A stretch of 64,000 nt of DNA from Allacma fusca (GCA_947179485.1 OX359246.1:41085632-41149631), one strand, 5' to 3'; counted from the stretch's first letter, positions 11,011 through 24,200 are shown. A program made the numbers and translations. Notes: a model not told the origin generated them from the letters alone.

Positions 11011-11516
11011 TTAACGATTAACGATTATTTTTGAAAATAAATTAATTGAGGATTGCATTAACGATTAACGATTATTTTGAAAATTAATTAATTGAGGATT
11101 GCAATTAACGATTATCTTTTAACAAAATATTTAATTGTCGATTACAATTATTGTTTATTTTTTTAAACATTTAATTGCCGATTACATTATTTATTATAAG
11201 TAATGATAAGTAAAACGACCGTTCAGAACGGACAGACGTCACCTAGATTTTACATATGATATAGATTATATTTTGGTAGACTTAGTTTGATTAAATAAAA
11301 GAAGAAATATCAGATCATTGCTACGAACTTGTAGTAAGTAGTAACTGCATATGATACAGCAACAAAAATAATTATTTTATATGGTTACCAGTATCTTTTT
11401 AAAGTAAATTATTTTTTTACAAGTTTATAATGCGTAAGTTTTTGGGCTTGACGTGTCTAACATCATCAGGTGAGACAAATTATTGAAAAACTGTCTCATT
11501 TCGAATTCCGTATTAC

Positions 11517-11624
11517 ATATCGTTGGCTAAATTCTAAAAAGTACCATTTTCAATGGAGATCCCATTTAAAAAGCACGTGTTAAGAAATCAAAATGGTACC
11601 TTTTAAAATTTAGCCGACGATATT
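11517..11624. mobile_element. small inverted-repeat element nested in element 4
   Basis: Arms beginning ATATCGTTGGCTAAATTCTA and (reverse complement) ATATCGTCGGCTAAATTTTA flank about 50 bp. A relative with similar arms lies at 17869-17978. It is likely a tiny MITE. Confidence 0.5.
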
Positions 11625-11929
11625 AAGATTAATGACTACTTTATGAAAAAAGTGATTGATGATTGCGATTACAATATACTTGCTGCTAAAATATCAGTTA
11701 CGATTACAATTACAAATTAATTTTTACTGAAGTTAGGTTAGGTTACAATTACAAAATAGTTTTTACTAAAGTTTCAGTTACGATTACAATTATTACACAT
11801 TACTTCTTGTTAAATCTACACTTCCGATTACAAATTACTTCTTGCTAAATTTTGAATTTCATTTACAATTAACGATTAATCATTTATAATTTAATAATTG
11901 ATGATTAAAATTGATGATTGATTTTTGAA

Positions 11930-12415
11930 AACGGTAAATTGATGATTACAATTGATGATTGATTTTTGAAAAAGGTTAATTGATGATTACAATTGAGGAT
12001 TGATTTTTGAAAAAGGTTAATTGATGATTACAATTGATGATTGATTTTTGAAAAAGGTTATTTGATGATTACAATTGATGATTGATTTTTGAAACAGGTT
12101 AATTGATGATTAGAATTGATGATTGATTTTTGAAAAAGGTTAATTGATGATTACAATTGATGATTGATTTTTGGAAAAGGTTAATTGATGATTACAATTG
12201 ATGATTGATTTTTGGAAAAGGTTAATTGATGATTACAATTGATGATTGATTTTTGGAAAAGGTTAATTGATGATTACAATTGATGATTGATTTTTGGAAA
12301 AGGTTAATTGATGATTACAATTGATGATTGATTTTTGGAAAAGGTTAATTGATGATTACAATTGATGATTGATTTTTGGAAAAGGTTAATTGATGATTAC
12401 AATTGATGATTATTT
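11930..12415. repeat. tandem array B, 41-bp unit, about 12 copies
   Basis: Near-identical head-to-tail units of 41 bp (core TTAATTGATGATTACAATT then GATGATTGATTTTTG). The last six or so copies share a G variant (TTTTTGGAAAA), suggesting local amplification. It lies at the right side of hAT-type element 4. Confidence 0.85.
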
Positions 12416-12737
12416 CAAAAAATCCAAGCTTACTAAATTAACGATTGATGATTAATAATTAGTAATCGTTAATCGTTAATCATTAATCGTGATTATTAAT
12501 CGTTGACATCCCTGCATATATGCAGTGTTTGTTACAAAGCAGTACCATGGCCTTCGTCAATATTTTTATTACAATAAATTATTATAAATTGCAAACACGA
12601 CATTAACAGAATTCGCTTAAAAGCAATTCCCTTTTCATTTAAGTCAAAATTAAGTCAAAATGTATTGACAAAAATCCATTGAACCTCTACCGTTGAAACT
12701 GAGCAGTTAAGAAAGTATGAAATTAAAACCAACTTCT

Positions 12738-13196
12738 GTTGTTGTCTTTGTAACTTCTAATGTATAAATTATTACACTGAAACACTCGTCACAAGATTGC
12801 CCTTGACAAGACAAATCGAAACATTTGACCCTTATACATCCATGATTTTATAAGAGACATGAGACCAAAATAAATTGTGTCCACTACACAGGAAATGATT
12901 TGATAAGGGGTCTCTTTTATCAAAAGTATAACCTGCACTAAAGTAATTATTAGAGTGAAATGGTACATATTTTGTAAAGGTTATTCCTACCACACACACA
13001 CAAGTCACTTTAGCACAATATTGACATTATAACCTCCATTTTGAAAGTTGGCAGTAGAACAGTATCACAAATTCACAAACATTCACAACAATATCAATCA
13101 TCTCCAGGAGAGTTTTCATGAAATGTAATTCCGTCCGGGATACTATATCAAAAATAATTTCCACGTCACATCGGATATAAAGTTTCCAGAAGATCC
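12738..13196. other. intergenic, no gene seen
   Basis: 3' flank of the minus-strand acyltransferase gene. It holds a short CA repeat near 12993 but no coding exon. Confidence 0.4.
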
Positions 13197-14957
13197 TTAT
13201 CGCTCCCGTTCATTATCAGATGGGTGGTTCATTTCCTGGAACGAAAGAAACTCCATCTCGATGAGGCGGGCTAGTTTAAGGGCAGACTCACGATGAGGGA
13301 AAAGCGTTTTGTCCACGCAGAGCGAAAACCGAATGGCCCCGTTGTACGAAAAAATTGACAGCCCGATTGCTTCAAACAGACATAAAATGCATCTTTTACA
13401 TGTTATTCTTAAAAGGTGTACATTTAACTCAAATTTTGAATTTAATGTACGTTCATATCCCATTCTTACCCGCATCCGTCAAAAGCCGTGGATGGTATGA
13501 TAACAAATCTTGAACCATGTATTCTCCAAAAAGCAAAAGCTCTTGCTTTGGTCCAGGGAAATGCCACCCAGCCAAAGTGGTCCTTCTATCCTTGATATTA
13601 AAATTACTCAGCCAAATTGGCAATGCTGCATGAATAGGTCGAATGAACCAAACAAAGCTCGGCACCAAAGCCTTCCTAAGCAGCTCCACAACCTTGCTGA
13701 CTTGAGCGAATCGTTCAATTTGCACTTTCTGTCCCACAGGAAGAGTTATGTTAGTATAACTCCTACTGTAAAAAAAAAATAGAATAATTCCTTCAAAATA
13801 TTAAATAACATTTAATTTATTTTATAAAATTTTTTTTAAAAAAAAAGCAAAACTATTTACCAATAATTTGTCAGTCTATTAAAAGCATGCTTCACAATCG
13901 GGACAGTAACTCGAACACGCATTTCCTTCGGGATCCTCCTCTGCTGACCTGCTTCAATAAAATACTGACGGATGCCTCCAGCAACGGAAGCAAAAAGAAC
14001 GGTCGTAACCGAAGCCCTATTCTTTTTACTCACCGTCCTTGCCACATTATACGGGAGTTTATGGGTAGTTACCAGATGGTAATTCCCACTGATGATCTCA
14101 TCCGAAATCCTCCAAATGTTCCTATCATTCTCCAGTGCCCATAATTTCAAAGTGTCATAGCCAAGTCTGAGAAGACCCCGGGAATAAAATTTCAAATCCG
14201 CCCATAAATTATGCTCATCAAAAAAGGGCTGTCGTCTCAACGGACTGAATGTTTCTCCCCCAAAAATATTTATAAAAATTTGAGCAACGGACTCCCCATC
14301 AGCAAGGGCATGATGCCATCGGAATAGTAAGACAAATTTCTTATCTTTCCTGAAATTCGCACACTGGTACAGGGACTGGATCTCCTCGTTTTTCTCTGCC
14401 ACAAAATTCTTCACCACCAAAAGTTCCCAAGGAGGGCGCTTCCAGCCAAAAGGCATTGAAATATACTCCCCTAGAAACATCTCCAGCTCCTCCTGACTTG
14501 TACAAGGACTGTCTTCAAATTCACTCAAAAGTCTAATATGATGGTTCAAATCAAAATTTTTAGCCCGTTTCCAAAAGGGGTAGGACAACCAGGAGCCAAA
14601 ATAGTACTGAAGTTTTTGGTACGGGGACTGTCCCCGGAAATTTTTGTAGTTGAGGACGTAGTCTTGGAAGAACTTCCGGATTTTATCCACGCTGGGATCC
14701 CCTTGAGCAATGACTCCAAACATTAAAATATTCTTGAGTCCATCCTGGTTATAAGGCTCTTCGTAAAAGTCCCCATCCGGGGCACTCATGAGCTTCACCC
14801 ATTTCGGATGCACGAATTTTGAGAGGGGTTGAAGGAAGGAACGAAAAATGTAAAATGGACTAGACAGAGCACAAAATGTGACTAAACTCACCCAAAAAAA
14901 TAAATTAAGGGCAGCATGGCACAGAAACCCGATAATTTTCCTTGTGAACATGTTCAC
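13197..14957 (-). CDS. wax ester synthase/diacylglycerol acyltransferase (WSD family) 1
   Basis: Exons 14957-13861, 13765-13470 and 13369-13197 give 521 residues. The family's catalytic HHxxxDG motif is present as HHALADG at residues 215-221. An N-terminal hydrophobic segment (residues 8-40) probably anchors the protein to the ER. Further landmarks are PPWELLVVKNF before the motif, VLFASVAGGIRQYF, the NITLPVG stretch after the first splice, FPGPKQELLLFG, and the closing GLSIFSYNGAIRFSLCVDK strand that completes the family's C-terminal lobe. WSD enzymes esterify acyl-CoA with fatty alcohols or diacylglycerol to make wax esters or storage lipid. In a terrestrial arthropod, cuticular wax is a plausible use (inference). 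A divergent paralog with the same exon layout lies 4.2 kb away. Confidence 0.88.
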
Positions 14958-17313
14958 TAAATATTTCCGTTAAATTTGACTGGACTGTTATTACTACAAG
15001 AAAAATTCCCTTCCTTTAAGAAGATATATGGGAAACGTTTGTCACATCCTGAAACTGGATATCTTGTCCTTTGAATAATTATTTCCCTGTAATAATAATT
15101 ATTATTATTATGAAATTCTTGTGGAATTAAATTTTGCATGTCCTCCTGGTACCCATTTCATTGTCACACTATCACTGCCAAACAAATTCAGGGGAATGGA
15201 CCTTGAGCAAAACACCTCTTCACGTCGTGGCAGACCTTCATGACCAGAAGTGACTCAATGGGGCAATGCAGTAACAAATATGTTGTTAATCTGAGCAAAC
15301 GATTTGGACAAAGGGCAAATTTCTGACTCACACCCGCTTCCTTATAGGAATCCCAAGCCCATGTTTTCCCTCAAGTCTGAGGTAAATTCTATCCTTTGGA
15401 GTTATATAAGAGACCCACAAATTCCTGCAAAAATGTCAAACGCAATTGAATAACAATTTGCACTTTCAAGCAGACCGGCTAAATCTTCTTGGCATAAAAG
15501 ATACTTCTTCAGTACAAAGTCACGTGGAAGAGTCAAGTATCTTTCTTACCTGTTGTTTTGGGGATCAAAGCCTAAGGAGATTGTTTTTTTATGCAAAGGT
15601 GTGCATGTGTGTGTGTGTGTGTGTTTGTGTGTGTTGTGTGTGTGTATACAAATTCCTGTGTATCCCACACATTCCCTTGGGGTTCCCTTTGAAGTGTATT
15701 TAGCCTTATACGTGTGGATGAATTCTTGCATGCAACTCTGATGCCTCCCCGAAGTTGTTTTCGAAAGATTAGCTCATATAAAAAAGGAATGAGAGGAAAT
15801 GAAACCATGAGAAATGGCTTTGTTTTTGTGTTTCCTACCTGAGAGTTGACGAGAGCTTCAGGTATATCCCATCTTGGGATATTATACACAAGGGTTATAT
15901 GTATCCCTATGGAGAGGATTTCCATTTGCATGAGCACGAAAGGTTTTCATGCATTTTATAGGGGTAGATGCAGTTGTAGATATGTAACAATTGTGGGTCT
16001 CTTCTATGTATGTATGTGTGAGTGCGTACGGACACATGTAAAAAAATTAAACTTGTTTTTTGCCAATGCTGAAGAGAGTGCCTGCGGTCATCTGCATTGC
16101 TACTCTTTAGACTATAAGTTTATATTCTATAAGTCTACAGTGATAGTTGTAAATATGAAGCGACGTCCACATCCTTTCACATGTTAAAGTTTACAGTTGA
16201 ATGCTACATTTTTGTGATGCTTCGTTTTGCAATAAATTGTGCTACACTTTTATACACTGTGGATCCGAGAACATTCCCTTGTAGCCTAAATACAGAAAAG
16301 AGTAAAAACAAGTAAATTACAGTTCACTCTCTTTATGAGTGCATACTTGAAAGGAATCAGATTTGACTTGTAAAGATCCATCTACATATTTCATGGACAA
16401 ATAATACCATGGTTGCAAAAACCGGAGTGCTTCCAAGAATGTACATATGGATTTTACTACCGGGGAGAATAATTAATATTATAGGAGAGTCTTATTGTTA
16501 ACAAGCATCAAGGAAGGGTCCATAAATGATGTCAATCGAAAATAATTTTTAGATAACATTGATACGCATTATATGTGTTACTGATTCCACTTGTAAAAGA
16601 CCCGTAATATTTGATGGCGTCAGCATTTCAAAATCAACGGCTTCTCTGTGCAGATTTGTGCTGAAGAGACCCGCTGCTTTTATGGCGAATTTAAAATTGG
16701 AATAGTAAGAGAATCGTATGATTGAAGTTTCCAGAAGGGATAAAAGTAAGTACCCAGATTATAGTGTACAACAGCAACCGCATGCGTACAACACAACACA
16801 ATTCCTTTACATGGTATATACATACCTAGTGTATCTTTGATGCCTCAAAACCGTCAAACAAGATGTTCCCGATAAAAATTTTTTAGATTCGTAATCTACG
16901 CATGGAAATACACCCATGTACCCAATTTTATGGAAAACGAACAAGAAATGGGGAAGTTGGCTTCAAACATGTTTACACCTATTTTAGATCACGAACCTAA
17001 AATGAACCAGTTGATCCTGAGCTACTGAGGCAGCAGGACTTGCGGCGGAGGGGAGCTTTCTGGAGCATGCGCGTGGGTCTCTGAGGAGCTCCCTAAGAGA
17101 TGGTCATGGGCCACTGAGATCCGGGGAGAGCAGTGGCCTACGGTAACCTCCTATATGGACCATATTGCCCAAGGGCTACCGTAGAGGCGTTGTTTTGTAG
17201 GAGTTAGGGTTATCCCTTTGACCTCAGAAAACTAAATTCACGCGTAAAAACTGGCAAATACATATGTGCAGAAATTAAATACCATTACGATCTACATCTT
17301 AAACACTGCGGAG
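14958..17313. other. long intergenic region
   Basis: No coding exon is supported. It contains a GT microsatellite (15606-15645) and a comparatively GC-rich block at about 17010-17210 of unknown nature. Confidence 0.4.
15606..15645. repeat. GT microsatellite
   Basis: About 40 bp of TG dinucleotides with two interruptions. Confidence 0.9.
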
Positions 17314-17783
17314 CAGACGTGGAAAACGTTATTGAAAAACGGTATTACCGGAAGAAATGACAAAACTGTTTTTTAAACCAAAACGAAATCCAAAAACAAA
17401 TATGTAATTACTTTAAGCGAAAACAAACAATAAGTGTGTTTCATCAAAACCCGAGACAAAAACAAAATAAAACAACAAAAACAAAATACTGAACGCCTGT
17501 TTGTTCCTCAGAACCAACGGATTTTGAATGGTGAATGTAATAAAAATTGTGGTTTTTAAATGTTTGATTAATACTTCTGAAACTGTGTTCTAATATTGCA
17601 GCAAAAATTAATAAAGTTCGTTGAATACCGTTATTGGCAGTTTAACTGAATTCATTTTGATGAAAACCATTTCAATCAATACCTGTATTTTAAGAAACCG
17701 AAACAAAAACAACGAAAGAAATATGACAAATATGTACGTACGACTAACAAGCAGAAACCTTATTTTTCTTTTTTCAAGAGCTG
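17314..17783. mobile_element. decayed internally deleted relative of hAT-type element 3
   Basis: The left end CAGACGTGGAAAACG and the internal sequence (GGTATTACCGGAAGAAATGACA; AACCAACGGATTTTGAATGG; TTGAATACCGTTATTGG) follow element 3 (3907-5021) in order, but the BED-finger exons are missing. Flanking octamers CTGCGGAG (17306-17313) and CTGCGAAG (17784-17791) differ by one base, consistent with an old target duplication. Confidence 0.7.
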
Positions 17784-17868
17784 CTGCGAAGTATGTATAC
17801 AAAAAACGAGTAGACAACACTTCATAAAATTATTTTTAATTCTCGCTGCAATAAAACATTGAAGTGTA

Positions 17869-17978
17869 TAGCGTCTGCTAAATTTTAAAAAGTATACGAT
17901 CTACATTTAAGGACCTATACTTTTTAAGTAAGATCCCTAGAAAAATTGGGGCTTTTAAAAAATGTTATCCAACGATAT
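17869..17978. mobile_element. small inverted-repeat element
   Basis: Arms resemble those of the unit at 11517-11624 (CTGCTAAATTTTAAAAAGTA on the left, reverse complement starting ATATCGTTGGATAACATTTT on the right). No coding content. Confidence 0.4.
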
Positions 17979-19161
17979 GAATGAACATCTCGGAGGTTTT
18001 GACATAACATTATTTTCAAAAACAGGATCTCGAGTTTTTAATTGTGGTAAATAACACGTGAAAATGTCACACTAACCAAGGGATTAACTGTCGCTGTCAT
18101 TTACATCTCATTAAAGCGCATTGTCGTCCACTCTTTAACGAATGACATCATTTATAGACTGCACTGAAACTGAGGCCTCATTCTTCAGACAGGATGTCAA
18201 AAGAAAAAAAATGACATGGATTGACCGGATAAACTAGACATTGTACCCTTTCAGATAAGGAAGAATACATGTTTTAATTAATGAAAATGTCTTCCCTCCC
18301 TGAAACTTTTACATATATATGCATAATTATGTTGCAGAGAATTCTGTGGAAAGGACACTACTTAAATATATGTAGCTGAAATAATTACTTGAATAATTGC
18401 TTTAATGTAATTTATTTAATTTTTAAAGGAAGGAAACCTACAAAGTTTTGCTACACTATTAGTCGCACGACATGAATTTATTTTTACAGGATGATTTTTA
18501 ATAATACACACATGAGACTATCAAACAAGCGTCAAGTAATGATAAGGTTTTAATGGTAGCGGTAAAACTTTCGGACTCTTTGAACGAAAATGAAAAGCAA
18601 CATTTCTCATCATTATTCTCACTGCAGGGGAAACCTGTGCAAAGAATTCACTTAAACACAAAGGAATAAAAGCACTGACAAACTGCATCCATAAGAAATG
18701 TCATATTTCAGGAAGGGACATCGCGCAGTGTGAAACAAGCATTAAAATTTTTATTTGAACTTTACTGCCTCAAAAATGCTTACACTTTCGTATACATTTG
18801 ATTATCAAAATGATTTGACTTAATTAACACACACTTACATCCTTTTATATCATTAGTAGCTTTTTTGCCATGTATGTGAAACGGCAAGAGAGCATAAATA
18901 CTACTTTGTGTCTCAATTTCCCCCAAAATTTACATTAACGTAATTCTTACTCCTTTAAGTAATTATCTATATCTATATAAAATTATTTGCAGCAAAATAA
19001 CAGTTTGAGCAAACTTGAACTATATCTCTGTACATTATTTATGGAGGTACAAGGAGCTATGCTCAAACCAGTTGGGTTAGTAAATCTAGGGTACGAATTT
19101 AAATAAATCCTTAAAATACTGTGCACATAATTGCATACACTCCGATATAAAAATGACAAGG
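17979..19161. other. intergenic, no gene seen
   Basis: AT-rich sequence downstream of the second acyltransferase gene. No exon or clear repeat was found. Confidence 0.4.
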
Positions 19162-21236
19162 TCACTCAATCTCAATTTCAAGTTCTTTTCTCGTCGGTAA
19201 ATCCTGGAAGGAGTACATTTCTTCTTGGATGCATTGCGCTAACTTTTGTGCTTGCTTCGATTCGAGGACGTACTTGTCAGCTGCCACAGTAATCCTGATT
19301 GAACCATTGTAGGTTAGGATGGCCATGTGCATAGCTGTGGGTGAAACAATCAACATTATATGTATTTTCTCATAATTTCAGATTCAACAGGATAATTATA
19401 TTCAACCATGATTATTTCTATATTATGTTCATACAAATGCTCATAAATACACTCCTTCAATAAACTTGTTTCTCCTTAATGTCACTAATTACAAGGTTAC
19501 GGGGTTAATAAAGAAAGTACCCTGTAAACATAATTTCAGGAATGTCACTTACAAGCATTCCCTCTCAGTCTCGGCAGCCAATACCAAGTATCCTCAACGG
19601 GCCAGCGTTCAAATAGCAAGCAGGCTTTCCTGGGTCCGGGGAAGTTACTCAATGTCACTGTAGTCATTCGGTTCGCTCCCCAAAGATTAATCAACCACCG
19701 GGGAACCGCCATGTACAGTGGAGTAAATGCCCAAACCATCCCAGGCACTGCTGATTTCTTGAGTTGCTCGAAATTCCTATTGATTTTCTCCAGTCTCTTT
19801 TGGACATCTGGGTATTTCAAGGGCAGAGGAACATTTGCGAATGTCCTGCACACAGGGAAAAAAATCTGATTTTATCATCCTGACTCACTGCTAGAATTTT
19901 TGAAGAGTTTAAACATTTATCAGGCTACGAACACAATCAGAGGAACATTACATTTTGTATAAATAACAGTTGCCATTGAATTTTTGTATAAATTCTCAAA
20001 ATGTACTTCCCTTTTGAAAAATTGCCAGAAAGTAAATATCTTCAAGATATATTAGAACAAAACTAACCAATGGTTGACAAGCCCATCCAACGGATGCCCT
20101 CTCATTGGCAGTGCAAAGAGTCCCCGCATCAATTTAGGCATGTCCGATCCGCTCTTATCATTTAATTTCCAAAATCTCCGGATCCCACCCGCAATAGCTC
20201 CGAAAAGAACACTTGTAGTAGCCACTCCGCTCCTCCGACTAGCCTCACGGGCCAATTCAAAAGGAATCGGATCCGTCATAAATGTATTCCACTTCCCCGT
20301 GAGCTTCCCCAATGGGACGTGCCAACGGTTGAAGTCATAGTCTAAAATCAGGAGCTTGAAATGAGCAATCCCAACTTGAATGAAACAGTCCATAAATAGT
20401 AGGACGCTTTTCCAAAATGGGATCTTCTCCCTTGGAGCCCTTGGCGTATTCTGTTTGGGCTGCCCACTAAAATTCTCCACAATTAATTTAGCCACAGAGA
20501 ATCCATCACAGAGTGTATGATGGAAGCGAAAAATCACCGCAAATCTGTCTTCCTCACTGACTTGAGGACGCGCATTTTTATTATCGTCGGGATTGTCATT
20601 ATTATTATTGTTGTTATTGTTATTGCTAAAACAGTAAATAGGGATCTTCCCCTTGTCTTTACAAGGCAGAGTGGCAGGCTTGTAGTTTTCCACGATGATC
20701 ATTTCCCAAGGGGAGGTTTTTGGCATGAACAATTTTGTCGTCAGAGGGCCCATGATCTCCATTAAATCCCTCTCTGTAGTTTCCTTCCTCCCCAGAGTTT
20801 CCTCACAGGGTCGGATATGTTGCTCTAAAGAAAAATTCTCCTCATGTTTCCAGAACGGGAAGCCCATCCAGTCTTCAGAGTAGTAATGGAATTTTTCATA
20901 AGCCAATTCTCCCAGCTTGTCTGGCTGAAGGAGGACTTTCTCCGTGAAAGACTTCCGGAGTTCCGTATAATTTGGAACCCCTTTCAACACCAGGATGAGG
21001 GACACAGTTGAAGTGAGGCCTTTTGGGTTCCTCATGTCCTCACTCACAAAAACGTCCCGGACATTCATCATCCCTACCCATTCGGGGTGACGACGTCGGG
21101 CCACCCATTTGACAATGAGTCTGTACAGATATAACGGGGTCACGAGAACATACGTTGGAGGGAAAGTAAGCCAAAAGATAATGGTGAAAAAAATGAACAC
21201 AGTGAATTTTGAAAAAGACTCTAGAAACGCGACCAT
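19162..21236 (-). CDS. wax ester synthase/diacylglycerol acyltransferase (WSD family) 2
   Basis: Exons 21236-20068, 19845-19553 and 19334-19162 give 544 residues. The catalytic motif is HHTLCDG at residues 239-245. An N-terminal membrane anchor (residues 10-42), SPWEMIIVENY, VLFGAIAGGIRRFW, NHWWTFANVPLPL, NFPGPRKACLLF and the closing SMHMAILTYNGSIRITVAADK strand match WSD proteins. An insertion of about 25-30 residues between SPWEM and the HHxxxDG motif contains nine consecutive Asn (205-213), encoded by a trinucleotide repeat. This lengthens a loop shortly before the active site. Intron positions correspond to those of the other WSD gene, so the two are diverged tandem paralogs. Confidence 0.88.
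20591..20632. repeat. in-frame trinucleotide repeat coding poly-Asn
   Basis: ATT/GTT triplets on the plus strand encode the Asn run in the second WSD gene. Such repeats are often length-variable. Confidence 0.8.
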
Positions 21237-24200
21237 TTTTACTAAAGAAAATAATTCCCAGTATAATTACTAATCACTAATTAATTGATGTCACCTTTGC
21301 ATGTTTACAAATCAAAAATTTATTATCCAGAGGTTCACACCCGACTCACCCGGGCTAAATTAAATTCACTACTGGAATTTCACAGGGGCCTAAAAATAGT
21401 GCTCTTGACCAAAGACACGGTGTGTGTAAAAGCTCAAGCACAAATGACATTATCTTGACACAAGACTCAAGTAATTATTATTCTTTGCCGTTCCTAACCT
21501 CTAATTCTTTCCTGTGTGTATCCATTACACTGGATTGGGTGTACATATGTATGAATGTGTGGATCGTGTATATATGTATATCTATGTATATATTTTTGTA
21601 GATCTGATTTCAGGGATGAAAATTTGTGTGTAGTTTTGGTCCACGCACATGGACTCACATGTGAGGATAAATAAGCCATGGCGAAAGTTATTAAAGACAT
21701 TGGGGCAAAAGTAAGTACATATGCAATTCTTCCAACGTAATAAAATTGTATGAGGAAAAATAAAATATAAAATATCATATATCTCCAATGTGCTCAGACT
21801 ATATGGTCAGATAAACGAGGGACTTTTCATTTTTACTACATTTTACAGTTCAAGGGGAACCGGCCACAGTCTGTTTTTATTTATTCAAATGTTGTTGTTT
21901 TTGCTGCTTGGGTTATTGTGTGTCTGCATGTACAATTTATACAGTCAACTATATACATAGATATAGTAGAATGCATGGAGTGCATACGGAGGGACACACG
22001 CTTCTGTAATTAACTTATTTGACTAGGATTTATCAAGCTCTGATACGTTATTCTGATTGTTTACCAAACTCGTTGACTCTTTATTGGCCTTCACACAGAA
22101 ATAATTACGTATAGAATTCTATGCGTGTAGATACTCAGACAGAGTCATATGTTAGCAGCCTGTAGAACGTAGACAGGGACAAGATTTAGTATCGTTAGCA
22201 GTTTGTATAAATTGTATAATTTTGCCTCACATTTAGCACAGCATGTGAAACAGAACGTGAATATTTTTGATTTAATTATTATATCTAAGTGCAGATTTTC
22301 CTCTTAAGTGACATGATCACGTTTCAAAATGTCATGGGAAAAGGGAATGGATTTGGATTCGCTACATTGTGTATATACATAATTATATGATTGCTCCTTT
22401 CTCTTGAACTATACTTGGATTGCATTACAAAAAGCTTAATTTGAGGGAATGCTTTAAAGTGACAATTATTACCCCAAGTCCATTGTTCTGCTTGAGATAC
22501 TTTATTGTTGGGGTGATGAGAGTAAGAGTATTTTCTTGAGCTAAAATTATCTGAGTCTACTTCCTTCTTTTAAGGAATTTCAAGTTTTGAGTAATAATTA
22601 TGCTTCCCTTCGTGCTGGTGTGACTGGGCTGTTTTGACAGTGATGGAATGTTACAGTGGCAGCCTTATTTTTTACTCTTCATTATTATCTCTATCAGATT
22701 TATTATAAAAATAAGGATTTCCACAATGTCAAGCACCCATTGCCCCAGTGAATACTTGCAACTCATTACAAATGGAGTTTTCTCTGTAATATTAACTGAG
22801 TATTATTTTGTGCAAATGGGATTACTTCATTTCAGTAATTATTTGCAAAAGTTATAGTAGGTTTAACTTGTGTATCGCTACTTGGGTTTTGTAAAGATGG
22901 AACGAATTTAAATAAATGGTCTTACTGTGCTTACTGTAGTGTTATTTCAATTATTAGTTTGTGGAGTAATTAAAACATTTATGGTCACGACACATGTGTA
23001 AAAATTATTTGGGTGTTGTAAATTCTAAGGGAGCATGCAGGATATCAAAATGCTTTACAAAACTTCGGCAGCTTTGCAATTTTCAAGCAAGAGTTGTACA
23101 AGAAATGAAAATAACAGCTGTATGTATGCATTGTAACAATCATGCATTTTGGTACCAGCAGCTTAGATTGATTCGTATAATAATTACAGTATTTATGGAA
23201 GCAGTATGCAAATTATTTTACACGTAAATCAAAAAAGTGGAAATATATAATTACATATGCACGTACGCTGGGAAATTATAAACGATAAACGTACAGAAAT
23301 TTACATCGAAAATTTAATTTATAATGATTTAATTACTTAAGGTTGAAAGTCTTGTTTTTAGCGAAAAGAAATGAACGATATCCGACGTTGTTGAACCAAA
23401 TAAACTAGTCGTTTTTTTCCAATTACTGTAGAGATGCCAAATGATCTGAGTGCTTACAATTTCAATAAATGCTAAAGGACATGTAAGAGTCATCCAACGA
23501 TTTAAAAGTTAAATTTAAATTCAATCAAATCATAATAGACTCTGTCATGCTGAATAAATAAGAAATCAAGTTGCTTGTCCAAATACTTACATAAACACGT
23601 TTTGAGCAAATGCCAGATGATGGGCAGCGTATTTTTTCAAGAAAGAAACATTCGTAAATATCAACAAAATTATTCCATACTACATACTATTCTGTAAAAT
23701 CACGCATAATAAATAAATTCGTCATTCAGTTTACTTATACCGGGTTCCTAAACCCTTTACAGTAAAACGGTTCAGTTTAACTATACATAATTATGTATAT
23801 ATGTAATTATGTATGTATAGTTACTACTTATATTACTACAGACCAATATTTACTGGCTCCGAAATTCCAATGCTAGACTTGATAGAGAAAAAACTACCCT
23901 TGTGTAGCCAGAGGTAATTACGATTTGAATTTCTGCGAACAAAGCTATGTGAGCATGCTATTATAATTTTATTGATTGTCGTTTACAGTGACTATGCTTC
24001 ATTTCTCTTCAGAATTACGAATGGAATTTGATAACGCTGAAGTTAGAACATTAGGGAATAAGAAACGAGTAGTAATTTTCCTCTCAGATAGTATATATTC
24101 ATATCTGATTTACGTGGAATTTGATTGATAATGAATGTTTTGTAACCTATCTATTATTTTCAGGCAACAAACAGCAAGCGAGGAAATTCTAGCCATTTTA

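Larger units (their letters stand above)
10642..12514. mobile_element. hAT-type element 4, array-rich
   Basis: Ends CAGGGATGTCAA and TTGACATCCCTG are inverted. A perfect 8-bp duplication CATATATG lies at 10634-10641 and 12515-12522. The interior is almost entirely tandem repeats built on ATTAACGATTA and GATGATTACAATT motifs, with a small inverted-repeat unit at 11517-11624. No coding capacity is seen. The paralogous site in duplication copy 1 (about 9090) is uninterrupted. Confidence 0.9.
9508..12737. repeat. tandem segmental duplication, copy 2 (contains hAT-type element 4)
   Basis: Counterpart of 7573-9315. After removing the 1.87-kb transposon at 10642-12514 the two copies align through to CCGTTGAAACT.AGCAG...AAAGTAT near 12690-12737. 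Copy 2 lacks about 250 bp around the presumed first exon of the four-helix gene. Confidence 0.75.
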
